Below, in pieces: positions 38,331 to 46,734 of a DNA stretch of 64,000 bases (position 1 is the first letter of the stretch; each line of letters begins with the position of its first letter). This stretch comes from Pseudomonas kribbensis (GTDB taxonomy: Bacteria > Pseudomonadota > Gammaproteobacteria > Pseudomonadales > Pseudomonadaceae). A program made the translations under genes and the position numbers. The stretch lies in NCBI RefSeq assembly GCF_003352185.1, contig NZ_CP029608.1, forward strand, positions 4,626,001 to 4,690,000. The letters are read 5' to 3'. The notes under the pieces are model-generated. The model had not been told where the DNA came from and made no database searches. It was given only the letters and a program-made list of their open reading frames with translations.

Positions 38331-38439
38331 GACACTCTCCCGGGCCAATCAGCATCTCCAACAGCATACCTGCGACAACGGTGTACTGCCGCTTTTGAGG
38401 GTCCTGTTCATTTCATCCCTCGGACGTGGTTCAAGATTA

Positions 38440-38478
38440 CTGAACCCGGCCTGTACCTGCCCTGAACGCACCCTGAAC
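38440..38478 (-). promoter_or_regulatory. PhoP-box array (four half-sites, 11-bp period)
   Basis: On the minus strand, GTTCAG half-sites start at 38478, 38467 and 38445, with GTACAG at 38456. All are spaced 11 bp, with 5-bp gaps. The PhoP box of pseudomonads is GTTCAG-N5-GTTCAG. The orientation points to phoP, 110-148 bp away; a possible -10, TAATCT, follows at 38439-38434. The array lies 59-97 bp upstream of the divergent hydrolase gene. Confidence 0.85.
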
Positions 38479-38536
38479 CCGGGCGCAATCAAATGAACTA
38501 GGCTGTCTTGACCTTTTATTGTCAGGAGACCCGATC

Positions 38537-39328
38537 ATGCGCCTGTTCCTTGCCCTCACCCTGCTCGCCTTCAGCAGCCTCAGCGCGGCTGCGATCAAAA
38601 CCGAGGAAATACCTTACCAGAGCGCCGATGGCACGAAACTGATCGGTTATTACGCCTATGACGATGCGATCAAGGGACCTCGCCCCGGTGTGGTGGTGGT
38701 CCATGAATGGTGGGGCCTGAACGACTACGCCAAGCGCCGCGCCCGGGATCTCGCCGGGCTCGGCTATAGCGCGCTGGCCATCGACATGTACGGTGACGGC
38801 AAGAACACCGAGCACCCGAAAGACGCGATGGCATTCATGCAGGCGGCCACGCAGAACGCCGATGCCGCCAGCAAACGCTTCGAGGCCGGCCTCGACCTGC
38901 TGAAAAAACAGCCACAGACCGACACCGGCAAACTGGCCGCCATCGGTTACTGCTTCGGTGGTGGCGTGGTATTGAATGCGGCGCGCCAGGGTGTGCCACT
39001 GGCCGGCGTGGTGAGTTTCCACGGCGCACTCGCCACCAAGACCCCGGCGACGCCCGGCAGCGTGAAGGCGAAGATCCTCGTCGAGCACGGCGCGCTGGAC
39101 AGCATGGTCACCGCCGACAACGTCACAGCATTCAAGTCTGAAATGGACAAGGCCGGCGCCGACTACAAGTTTGTCAGTCTCGACGGCGCCAAGCATGGTT
39201 TCACCAACCCCGATGCGGATCGTTTGAGCCACGGCGATCATGGTGGCCCGGACATCGGCTACAACAAGGCTGCGGATGAGAAATCCTGGGCGGACATGCA
39301 GGCCTTCTTCAAGAAAATCTTTGGCTGA
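38537..39328 (+). CDS. dienelactone hydrolase family protein (exported)
   Basis: A 263-residue alpha/beta-hydrolase. The ATG at 38537 gives signal peptide MRLFLALTLLAFSSLSAAA, then IKTEEIPYQSADGTKLIGYYAYD. The nucleophile is Cys in GYCFGGGVV, the acid is Asp in LVEHGALDSMV, and the histidine is in DGAKHGFTNPDADR; these form the Cys-Asp-His triad of dienelactone hydrolases. The DLH family hydrolyses dienelactones in aromatic degradation, but exported members have other unknown substrates. AGGAGA precedes the start. It is adjacent to pcpS in PAO1 as well. Confidence 0.9.
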   Translation: MRLFLALTLLAFSSLSAAAIKTEEIPYQSADGTKLIGYYAYDDAIKGPRPGVVVVHEWWGLNDYAKRRARDLAGLGYSALAIDMYGDGKNTEHPKDAMAFMQAATQNADAASKRFEAGLDLLKKQPQTDTGKLAAIGYCFGGGVVLNAARQGVPLAGVVSFHGALATKTPATPGSVKAKILVEHGALDSMVTADNVTAFKSEMDKAGADYKFVSLDGAKHGFTNPDADRLSHGDHGGPDIGYNKAADEKSWADMQAFFKKIFG

Positions 39329-39335
39329 ACCCACT

Positions 39336-39360
39336 CGTTCCCGCGCCCTGCGCGGGAACG
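39336..39360. repeat. inverted repeat of the CGTTCCCGCG family
   Basis: CGTTCCCGCG-CCCTG-CGCGGGAACG, a close relative of the element at 25860-25890. It lies between the hydrolase and pcpS genes. Confidence 0.75.
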
Positions 39361-39403
39361 TTCCACATCTGCGCACTATCCAGCCTCAAAGCAACCCGGC
39401 AAA

Positions 39404-40138
39404 ATGCCCGCCATGAATTCCAGCCCTCTCCTCCCCGCCTGCTGCACCCCGCTCGATGCCCACTGGCCATTGCCGATCGTGCTGCCGGACACCGTGCTGC
39501 TGAGCACCCATTTCGACCCGTCGCAATTGCTCGGCGATGATTTTCGCCGCAGTGCCATCGAGCCGCCGCCGAGCATCCAGCGCTCGGTGGCCAAGCGTCA
39601 GGCGGAGTTTCTCGCGGGGCGGATTTGCGCCCGGGCCGCGCTGCAACAACTGGAAGGTTCAAGCAGTGTCCCGGCGATTGGCGAGGATCGCGCACCGGTG
39701 TGGCCGGCACATATTTGTGGCTCGATCACCCACAGCACGGGCCGGGCGGCAGCGATTGTCGCCAACAAACAGCACTGGCGCGGACTGGGCATGGACGTGG
39801 AAAACCTGCTCAACGCCGAACGGGCCGAGCGCCTGGCCGGGGAAATCCTCACGCCAGCGGAGATGCAGCGCATGGCCGCCGGCGCCCGCGATCAACTGGC
39901 GTTGTGGGTGACGCTGACTTTTTCGGTGAAGGAAAGCCTGTTCAAGGCGTTGTACCCGATCGTCCAGAAGCGCTTCTATTTCGAGCACGCCGAAGTGCTC
40001 GAGTGGACCGAGCAAGGTCATGTAAGACTGCGCCTGCTGACGGACCTGTCCAGCGAATGGCGCAACGGGACCGAACTGGATGCACAGTTCGGGGTGCACG
40101 ACGGGCAGTTGTTGAGCCTGGTCAGCATCCAGGCTTGA
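39404..40138 (+). CDS. pcpS: 4'-phosphopantetheinyl transferase PcpS
   Basis: PcpS transfers phosphopantetheine from CoA to carrier proteins of fatty acid synthesis and non-ribosomal peptide synthetases. The 244-residue protein has WRGLGMDVENL (Mg2+/CoA site) and FSVKESLFKALYPIVQKRFYFEHAEVLEW, the two diagnostic blocks. The first ATG (39404, MPAMNSSPLL) is used because the PAO1 protein begins in the same way. It is the single such transferase in PAO1, where it serves primary and secondary metabolism. It is downstream of the hydrolase and probably separately transcribed. Confidence 0.92.
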   Translation: MPAMNSSPLLPACCTPLDAHWPLPIVLPDTVLLSTHFDPSQLLGDDFRRSAIEPPPSIQRSVAKRQAEFLAGRICARAALQQLEGSSSVPAIGEDRAPVWPAHICGSITHSTGRAAAIVANKQHWRGLGMDVENLLNAERAERLAGEILTPAEMQRMAAGARDQLALWVTLTFSVKESLFKALYPIVQKRFYFEHAEVLEWTEQGHVRLRLLTDLSSEWRNGTELDAQFGVHDGQLLSLVSIQA

Positions 40139-40144
40139 ACGCTT

Positions 40145-41755
40145 TCAGCGCCGCTCCTGATTCCGCGGCCAGCTCAGACTGAAACACGCCCCGCCCAGAC
40201 TCTTGCTCTTGCCGATCAGCGCCCGGCCGTCATGCCAGTGGATGATCCGCCGCACAATCGACAAGCCCAGGCCGTGCCCACCGGACGCCCGGGTACGGCT
40301 GTCGTCCAGCCGCAGAAAGGGCGTGAAGATTTTCTCCCAGGCACTCTCCGGCACACCCGGGCCGTCGTCCTCGACATCCACCCGGCAACGCATCTGCCCG
40401 ACCTGATAACTGACCGTGACCTTCGAGCGCGCATGGCGCATGGCGTTGCCCACCAGATTCTGCAAGGCGCGATGCAGATATCGCGGCTCGGCCTCGACCC
40501 AGGCATCGTCGCAGTCGGCGGCCGACAGACACAGACCGCGTTGCACCGTGACGTCGGCGCGCAGTGGCGCCAGTTCTTCTATTACCTGATTGACCAGTGC
40601 ATCGAGGTCGATGCGCTGGAAGGTCAGCGCCGGCGAGCCCTGCTCCAGCCGCGCATAGGTGAGCATTTCGTCCACCAGCTTATCGAGGTCCTCGATGTCG
40701 TGGTCCATGCCCTCGCGGTACTTCTCCAGCGCTTGCGGGGTGGTGGCCGAGCCGATCATTTCCAGACCGAATCGCAGGCGCGCCACCGGCGTGCGCAACT
40801 CATGGGATACCGCACGTACCAGCTCACGCTGGATCGCCAGTAACTGTTGCAGGTGCTCGGCCATGCCGTTGAACGCCGCCGCCAGCTTGCCCACCGAGTC
40901 GGCACCGCGGGCCGGCACACGGGTTTCCAGGCTGCCCTTGGCGATGCGCGTGGCCGCCGCTTCAAGACCGCGCAATCGCCGTTCCAGCTGACGCACCAAT
41001 AAATAGACGATGAGGCCGATCAGGGTCAGACCCAATGCGGCAATCAGCACCAGCCATTGCGGCGGGTACGGATTCATCTGATAGAGCGGACCGATTTCCA
41101 GCACCCACGGCGTGCCGACCATCCCGGCAAACACCCGGATCGAATCACCGCCCTTGCCCAGCGCCATCACCGTATCGCCTTCCGAGACGCGACGGCTCTG
41201 GTCCTCATCCATGTCGGCCTCGTCCACGGTGACCAGTCGCAGATCGAAACCGAACCCCTTCTCTTCCTTTAATTGCGCGAGGCGCTTGGGTTGCTCGCCC
41301 ACGGGAACCCGCACCAGTTCATCGGCCAGCAGGTAGATGGTCGCCCGGGCCAGTTGCTCGCTGATCTGCTGCACTTCGCCCACCAGCACAAGCTGTTCCT
41401 TGTCGCTGACCAGTCGGTAGACCTTTGCTGCGTGCGGGCCGGTCTGCTCGACCAGTGCCTGCCCACGTTGTACGCGGGTACGTTGGGTCAGATCGAGATC
41501 GGTCTGGGCGAATGTCTGCAACGTCAGCGGAATCCCCAGCAGCCGTTCCCACACCAGCAAGGCGCGGTGGCGCTCGGTCTCGTTCATCGGTTGCAGGTTG
41601 TCGGCCATCAGGGAAAACGTGCCGTGGGCCAGGCGCTCGCGGTATTGCTCGCTGCGCACCTGGTTGAGCAGGTGCAGCGCCAGCACGCCGAGTACCGCCA
41701 CCAGAATCAGCGCCGCGCACATGCCGCCATAGATGCGCAGGAAGATCGAGTTCAC
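40145..41755 (-). CDS. RstB-like sensor histidine kinase
   Basis: A 536-residue kinase with TM1 about residues 9-30, a roughly 200-residue periplasmic sensor, TM2 about 233-254, HAMP and HisKA with His318 (RAVSHELRTPVARLRFGLEM). The ATPase domain shows LQNLVGNAMRHAR, DVEDDGPGVP and GHGLGLSIVRR. It starts at GTG 41755, overlapping the regulator stop by 4 bases. The closest named relatives are E. coli RstB; in PAO1 the pair is PA1157-PA1158 beside nrdA. The signal is unknown. Confidence 0.9.
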   Translation of the reverse strand: MNSIFLRIYGGMCAALILVAVLGVLALHLLNQVRSEQYRERLAHGTFSLMADNLQPMNETERHRALLVWERLLGIPLTLQTFAQTDLDLTQRTRVQRGQALVEQTGPHAAKVYRLVSDKEQLVLVGEVQQISEQLARATIYLLADELVRVPVGEQPKRLAQLKEEKGFGFDLRLVTVDEADMDEDQSRRVSEGDTVMALGKGGDSIRVFAGMVGTPWVLEIGPLYQMNPYPPQWLVLIAALGLTLIGLIVYLLVRQLERRLRGLEAAATRIAKGSLETRVPARGADSVGKLAAAFNGMAEHLQQLLAIQRELVRAVSHELRTPVARLRFGLEMIGSATTPQALEKYREGMDHDIEDLDKLVDEMLTYARLEQGSPALTFQRIDLDALVNQVIEELAPLRADVTVQRGLCLSAADCDDAWVEAEPRYLHRALQNLVGNAMRHARSKVTVSYQVGQMRCRVDVEDDGPGVPESAWEKIFTPFLRLDDSRTRASGGHGLGLSIVRRIIHWHDGRALIGKSKSLGGACFSLSWPRNQERR

Positions 41756-42474
41756 AGCGGCAGTTCTACGCAGGCTTCAGGCACGAACAGATAACCTTTG
41801 CTGCGCACGGTCTTGATCAGGCGCGGGTGATCGGGGTCATCGCCGATCTTCGGGCGGATGCGCGAGATGCGCACATCGATCGAGCGGTCCTGACCGTCGT
41901 AGCCGATGCCGCGCAACGCGGTGAAGATTTCTTCCCGGGACAGGATGCGTCCGGCGTTGGACACCAGCAGCCACAGCAGATCGAATTCGGCGCTGGTCAA
42001 CTCGATACCGCTGTCGCTCAGCCAGGCTTCGCGCAAGGCGTTGTCCACCACCAGCGGGCCGAATTGCAGACGGCGTGGTTTGCCCGCCGCCGGCTCCGGT
42101 GCGTCACTGCGTCGCAACAACGCCTGGATGCGCGCGAGCAACAGTCGTGGGCGAACCGGTTTGCACACGTAATCATCGGCGCCGATGTCGAGGCCGAGGA
42201 TCTGGTCGGCGTCGTCGGTGCGCGCGGTCAGCATGAGGATCGGCCCGTCGTACTGGTCGCGCACCTTGCGGCAGATGCTCAGGCCGTCTTCACCGGGGAG
42301 CATCAGGTCGAGGATCACCAGATCCGGCTGTTCCTTGATGATCCGCGCCGCCGCCAGCGCCCCGTTGCCTTCGATCTCCACACGCAATCCGTTGGCTTGC
42401 AGGTATTCGCGGGTCAGTTCGGCCAGTCGCTGGTCGTCCTCGACTATCAATACCTGCCAGGCTTCTTGCTCCAC
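41752..42474 (-). CDS. RstA-like OmpR-family response regulator
   Basis: A 240-residue regulator. I used GTG at 42472-42474 (VEQEAWQVLIVEDDQ) preceded by AGAGG; longer forms, including ATG 42534, lack a ribosome binding site and conservation. The receiver carries Asp56 in LVILDLMLPGEDG and the KPV lysine motif. The DNA-binding domain has GIELTSAEFDLLWLL, DRSIDVRISRIRPKIG and VRSKGYLFV. It is coupled to its kinase gene. A 735-base spacer separates it from divergent nrdA. Confidence 0.9.
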   Translation of the reverse strand: MEQEAWQVLIVEDDQRLAELTREYLQANGLRVEIEGNGALAAARIIKEQPDLVILDLMLPGEDGLSICRKVRDQYDGPILMLTARTDDADQILGLDIGADDYVCKPVRPRLLLARIQALLRRSDAPEPAAGKPRRLQFGPLVVDNALREAWLSDSGIELTSAEFDLLWLLVSNAGRILSREEIFTALRGIGYDGQDRSIDVRISRIRPKIGDDPDHPRLIKTVRSKGYLFVPEACVELPL

Positions 42475-42766
42475 GGGTGACCTCTGCTTGCCGATGCTGC
42501 GAATAAAGGAAGGATCCTCCCGTCTTTTTGTCATCTTTAAGGAGGATAAGAATGCGTGTGTCAGGGCCGATTGTATAAACGGCGTACAGCGAGAACACAA
42601 GTCGGTAAATGCGTTCGGACAAGGCCGTTTTTTGTGATAGGGTTCGCGCCCTTAAAAATCCGCTGAAGCGTTTTTCCCGGCGAAAAAACAGTGACAAACG
42701 GTCTAGCTCAGCAGGTTCACGGCCTACAAAGGTTTTCCCTGTTTCGCACACAATTTACGCACAGGG

Positions 42767-42775
42767 TTATCCACA
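42767..42775 (+). promoter_or_regulatory. DnaA box upstream of nrdA
   Basis: TTATCCACA matches the strong DnaA-box consensus exactly. DnaA also regulates nrdAB in E. coli. It lies 28 bp upstream of the first NrdR box. Confidence 0.7.
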
Positions 42776-42784
42776 GGCTGTCCG

Positions 42785-42814
42785 TTGCAATCGCCCCCCA
42801 AAACGCATTATCTT
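42785..42814 (+). promoter_or_regulatory. candidate sigma-70 promoter of nrdA
   Basis: -35 TTGCAA (42785-42790) and -10 TATCTT (42809-42814) are 18 bp apart. The -10 overlaps the first NrdR box, as expected of a repressed promoter. Confidence 0.5.
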
Positions 42815-42849
42815 GTAGCCCGCGCTCAAAAAAACCCTACATGTAGGGG
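42803..42849. promoter_or_regulatory. two NrdR boxes
   Basis: Box 1 ACGCATTATCTTGTAG (42803-42818) and box 2 ACCCTACATGTAGGGG (42834-42849) match the NrdR consensus at 11 and about 10 of 16 positions. Their centres are exactly 31 bp apart, the spacing NrdR needs to bind pairs. Confidence 0.8.
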
Positions 42850-43160
42850 TTCGCGCCAAAAACCAAACACAAACCGGACAGTGAATTCAAGGCTTTTTAT
42901 TGCCATTGTCGGGTTGAACCAAACGTATTTTCAGAAGCCCAAACCGCGCCTGCGGATGGCTACCGTTTTTCAGCTGATCACGGCGTAAACGGTACGGGTG
43001 TTGCAGTGGCGAAACTGCTCCCCGAAAGGAATGCGGTTTCACGCGTATCGCGCGAACCGAAGACTTCGGCATGGAAGCGGCGCCCACAAGGCCCACTTCC
43101 TGAACTGTCCCGAAGTCGTTACCCGGCGCTGGCCGGTCGTAGTGCTTCAGGACGGAACGG

Positions 43161-43181
43161 TGGGCACCGTGATGGTGCCCA
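43161..43181 (+). other. perfect hairpin in the nrdA leader
   Basis: TGGGCACC-GTGAT-GGTGCCCA, an 8-bp perfect stem with a 5-base loop, ends 29 bases before the nrdA start codon. It has no T-run, so it is not a terminator. Confidence 0.55.
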
Positions 43182-43209
43182 AACAAACATAGAGAACGTG
43201 GAGACACCC

Positions 43210-46104
43210 ATGCAAACCGACACAACTCGCGAGAACCCGCAGGGCACCTTGCCGCAGGCCGCCGATTCGAATTCGGATCTGGCTGCCACCGCGCCTGGTC
43301 AACTGCGTGTGATCAAGCGTAATGGCACTGTCGTTCCTTACACCGATGACAAGATCACCGTCGCTATCACCAAAGCGTTTCTCGCAGTTGAGGGCGGCAC
43401 CGCTGCCGCTTCGTCGCGAATCCACGACACCGTTGCCCGCCTGACCGAACAGGTCACCGCGACCTTCAAGCGTCGCATGCCGTCGGGCGGCACCATCCAC
43501 ATCGAAGAAATCCAGGACCAGGTCGAACTGGCCCTGATGCGTGCCGGCGAGCAGAAAGTGGCTCGCGACTACGTGATCTACCGCGACGCCCGTTCCAAGG
43601 AACGCGCCACCCGCACCACCGCCGACGCACCGGTACAAGCGCACCCGTCGATCCGCATCACCCGCGCCGACGGCAGCCTCGCGCCGCTGGACATGGGCCG
43701 CCTGAACACCATCGTCACCGAAGCCTGCGAAGGCCTGGCTGAAGTCGACGGCGACCTGATCCAGCGCGAAACCCTGAAGAACCTGTACGACGGCGTGGCC
43801 CTGAACGACGTCAACACCGCGCTGGTGATGACTGCCCGTACCCTGGTCGAGCGCGAGCCGAACTACTCGTTCGTGACCGCCCGCCTGCTGATGGACACCC
43901 TGCGTGCCGAAGGCCTGGGCTTCCTGGGCGTCGCCGAGAGCGCGACCCACCACGAGATGGCCGACCTGTACGCCAAGGCACTGCCGGCCTACGTCGCCAA
44001 AGGTATCGAGTTCGAACTGCTGAACCCTGTGCTGGCCTCCTTCGACCTGGAAAAACTGGGCAAGGCGATCAACCACGAGCGCGACCAGCAATTCACCTAC
44101 CTGGGCCTGCAGACCCTGTACGACCGTTACTTCATCCACAAGGATGGCGTGCGCTTCGAACTGCCGCAGATCTTCTTCATGCGCGTGGCCATGGGCCTGG
44201 CGATCGAAGAGAAGCAGAAAGAAGACCGTGCGATCGAGTTCTACAACCTGCTGTCCTCGTTCGACTACATGGCTTCGACCCCGACCCTGTTCAACGCCGG
44301 TACCCTGCGTCCACAGCTGTCGAGCTGCTACCTGACCACCGTGCCGGATGACCTGTCGGGCATCTACCACGCGATCCACGACAACGCCATGCTGTCGAAA
44401 TTCGCCGGTGGCCTGGGCAACGACTGGACTCCGGTTCGTGCACTGGGTTCGTACATCAAGGGCACCAACGGCAAGTCGCAAGGCGTGGTTCCGTTCCTGA
44501 AAGTGGTGAACGACACCGCCGTTGCCGTTAACCAGGGTGGCAAGCGCAAAGGCGCTGTATGTGCCTACCTGGAAACCTGGCACATGGACATCGAAGAGTT
44601 CATCGAGCTGCGCAAGAACACCGGTGATGACCGTCGTCGTACCCACGACATGAACACCGCCAACTGGATCCCTGACCTGTTCATGAAGCGCGTCTTCGAT
44701 GACGGCAAGTGGACCCTGTTCTCGCCATCCGAAGTACCGGACCTGCACGACCTGACCGGCAAGGCCTTCGAAGAGCGCTACGAGTACTACGAAGCCCTGA
44801 CCGAGTACCCGGGCAAGGTCAAGCTGTTCAAGACCATCCAGGCCAAAGACCTGTGGCGCAAGATGCTGTCGATGCTGTTCGAAACCGGCCACCCATGGCT
44901 GACTTTCAAAGACCCGTGCAACCTGCGCAGCCCGCAGCAGCACGTCGGCGTTGTTCACAGCTCGAACCTGTGCACCGAGATCACCCTGAACACCAACAAG
45001 GACGAGATCGCGGTCTGCAACCTGGGCTCGATCAACCTGCCGAACCACATCGTCGACGGCAAGCTGGACACCGCCAAGCTCAAGCGCACCATCGACGTAG
45101 CCGTTCGCATGCTCGACAACGTGATCGACATCAACTACTACTCGGTACCGCAGGCGAAGAACTCCAACTTCCGCCACCGTCCGGTCGGCCTGGGCATCAT
45201 GGGCTTCCAGGACGCGCTGTACCTGCAGCACATACCTTACGGTTCCGACGCAGCCGTCGAGTTCGCCGACAAGTCGATGGAAGCGGTCAGCTACTACGCG
45301 ATCCAGGCTTCCTGCGACCTGGCTGACGAGCGTGGCTCGTACGAGACGTTCCAGGGTTCGCTGTGGTCCAAGGGCGTACTGCCGCTGGATTCGCAACAGA
45401 TCCTGATCGAAGCACGTGGCCAGAAGTACATCGACGTCGACCTGACTGAGTCCCTGGACTGGGCACCGGTTCGCGCCCGTGTACAGAAAGGCATCCGTAA
45501 CTCGAACATCATGGCCATCGCACCGACCGCGACCATCGCCAACATCACCGGCGTATCGCAGTCGATCGAACCGACCTACCAGAACCTGTATGTGAAATCG
45601 AACCTGTCGGGCGAATTCACCGTGATCAACCCGTACCTGGTTCGCGACCTGAAGGCTCGCGGTCTGTGGGACTCGGTCATGATCAACGACCTGAAGTACT
45701 ACGACGGTTCGGTTCAGCAGATCGAGCGCATCCCGCAAGAACTCAAAGAGCTCTACGCGACCGCATTCGAAGTGGACACCAAGTGGATCGTTGACGCCGC
45801 CAGCCGTCGTCAGAAGTGGATCGACCAGGCCCAGTCGCTGAACCTGTACATCGCCGGCGCATCGGGCAAGAAGCTGGACGTGACCTACCGCATGGCCTGG
45901 TACCGTGGTCTGAAAACCACCTACTACCTCCGCGCCCTGGCCGCGACCAGCACCGAGAAGTCGACCATCAACACCGGCAAGCTGAACGCTGTTTCCAGCG
46001 GCGGCAACCACGGTGACGATTCGGTCCTGGCAGCGCCAGCCGGCCCTGCTCCAGTACCGAAGGCCTGCGCCATCGACGAGCCGGATTGCGAAGCTTGCCA
46101 ATAA
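43210..46104 (+). CDS. nrdA: class Ia ribonucleotide reductase alpha subunit NrdA
   Basis: NrdA reduces ribonucleoside diphosphates to deoxyribonucleotides. The ATG at 43210 (MQTDTTRENPQG, GTGGAG upstream) gives 964 residues. Two consecutive ATP-cones are seen: LRVIKRNGTVVPYTDDKI and IRITRADGSLAPLDMGRL. The catalytic core has the active-site Cys in LSSCYLTTVPDD, the C-E pair region SNLCTEI, and the C-terminal thiol tail ending DCEACQ. This double-cone form is that of P. aeruginosa. The beta-subunit gene nrdB is not the next gene. Regulation is expected by NrdR and DnaA. Confidence 0.97.
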   Translation: MQTDTTRENPQGTLPQAADSNSDLAATAPGQLRVIKRNGTVVPYTDDKITVAITKAFLAVEGGTAAASSRIHDTVARLTEQVTATFKRRMPSGGTIHIEEIQDQVELALMRAGEQKVARDYVIYRDARSKERATRTTADAPVQAHPSIRITRADGSLAPLDMGRLNTIVTEACEGLAEVDGDLIQRETLKNLYDGVALNDVNTALVMTARTLVEREPNYSFVTARLLMDTLRAEGLGFLGVAESATHHEMADLYAKALPAYVAKGIEFELLNPVLASFDLEKLGKAINHERDQQFTYLGLQTLYDRYFIHKDGVRFELPQIFFMRVAMGLAIEEKQKEDRAIEFYNLLSSFDYMASTPTLFNAGTLRPQLSSCYLTTVPDDLSGIYHAIHDNAMLSKFAGGLGNDWTPVRALGSYIKGTNGKSQGVVPFLKVVNDTAVAVNQGGKRKGAVCAYLETWHMDIEEFIELRKNTGDDRRRTHDMNTANWIPDLFMKRVFDDGKWTLFSPSEVPDLHDLTGKAFEERYEYYEALTEYPGKVKLFKTIQAKDLWRKMLSMLFETGHPWLTFKDPCNLRSPQQHVGVVHSSNLCTEITLNTNKDEIAVCNLGSINLPNHIVDGKLDTAKLKRTIDVAVRMLDNVIDINYYSVPQAKNSNFRHRPVGLGIMGFQDALYLQHIPYGSDAAVEFADKSMEAVSYYAIQASCDLADERGSYETFQGSLWSKGVLPLDSQQILIEARGQKYIDVDLTESLDWAPVRARVQKGIRNSNIMAIAPTATIANITGVSQSIEPTYQNLYVKSNLSGEFTVINPYLVRDLKARGLWDSVMINDLKYYDGSVQQIERIPQELKELYATAFEVDTKWIVDAASRRQKWIDQAQSLNLYIAGASGKKLDVTYRMAWYRGLKTTYYLRALAATSTEKSTINTGKLNAVSSGGNHGDDSVLAAPAGPAPVPKACAIDEPDCEACQ

Positions 46105-46143
46105 GCTGAGCTGAATCAGGCGTTGCGAAACGCTTGATCCGAG

Positions 46144-46178
46144 AACCCCCGACAGACTTCTGGTTTGTCGGGGGTTTT
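46144..46178 (+). terminator. intrinsic terminator of nrdA
   Basis: Arms AACCCCCGACA and TGTCGGGGGTT with an 11-base loop are followed by TTCTTTT, 40 bases past the nrdA stop. Confidence 0.92.
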
Positions 46179-46189
46179 CTTTTGCCCGC

Positions 46190-46640
46190 GACAAAAAATC
46201 AAAAGCCCCCCTCTCCCTTAGGGAGAGGGAACCGACCGAGTTGTTTTGGAGAGATACACCGACGTGAAATACCGAGTTGAACTCAAGTCTTAAAAAGCAA
46301 ACATCCCGCACCTGCCTTTGCCTTTGCTTCCACCACTCAACACGATGAGCGTTAGCTCGAGTACCGCTTTTGACGTGCTGGCCCCATCGGCAGGCTGAGT
46401 GGAGGGATTTATCCGGGGGTGGGCGCGCAGCGCCGTTTGGCGAAGCCAAACACATCGAGAGGAGGTGCAGCGAAGCAAACCGTAGGCGATGCCCCCGGAT
46501 GAATCCCGGAACGAAGGAACACCGAGCCTCAGCGAGGTGCCGAACGCCGGGGCCCAGCCTTTTGGTTCCTTTTTGGCGTTTGAAAAAGGGACTCGCCGTA
46601 AGGGCGAAACCGCCAGCCGCCACACCCGAAACAACGGATA
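46190..46640. repeat. structured dispersed element, apparently non-coding
   Basis: The core is enclosed by 16-base arms, GGGATTTATCCGGGGG (46404-46419) and CCCCCGGATGAATCCC (46492-46507), that pair with one G-T/C mismatch. Inside is a perfect hairpin GTTTGGC-GAA-GCCAAAC (46435-46451). Further hairpins follow (CCTC-AGC-GAGG; TCGCC-GTAAG-GGCGA). I recall near-identical intergenic copies in other fluorescent pseudomonads, so I call it a dispersed repeat; the copy number here is one. Confidence 0.6.
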
Positions 46641-46690
46641 TTCACCCAATCAACCACAGCATGGCCATCTACCAGGACGCCAAGGCAAAC

Positions 46691-46717
46691 AAAAAAAAGC
46701 CCCTCAAAAGAGGGGCT
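46691..46717 (-). terminator. intrinsic terminator of flgE
   Basis: On the minus strand, AGCCCCTC-TTTT-GAGGGGCT is followed by seven T's, just beyond the flgE stop. Confidence 0.93.
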
Positions 46718-46734
46718 CCTTGAACAACCAAAAA

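Larger units (their letters stand above)
42475..43209. other. 735-base nrdA upstream region
   Basis: It contains a DnaA box, two NrdR boxes and a promoter for nrdA (separate entries), then a leader of nearly 390 nt with a perfect hairpin (43161-43181). No convincing gene is seen. An open frame from 43006 joins nrdA in frame but lacks conserved sequence and is not used as its start. Confidence 0.75.
46105..46734. other. 630-base nrdA/flgE gap
   Basis: It holds the nrdA terminator, a GGGAGAGGG-type repeat (46204-46229), the structured dispersed element, and the flgE terminator. Open frames across it (up to about 120 codons) look accidental: they are arginine- and proline-rich with no family features. 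Confidence 0.75.

Noticed and set aside
43006..43209. in-frame extension of nrdA by 68 codons
   Set aside because: It is Arg- and Pro-rich and unlike NrdA N-termini; ATG 43210 with GTGGAG is the better start.
43147..46623. 1158-codon open frame on the minus strand across nrdA
   Set aside because: It is antisense to the entire nrdA gene, which has a clear protein family. The frame is a by-product of GC-rich codon use.
46290..46649. 119-codon minus-strand frame in the nrdA/flgE gap as a real gene
   Set aside because: The sequence is explained by the hairpin-rich repeat, with no recognisable domains and Arg-rich composition.
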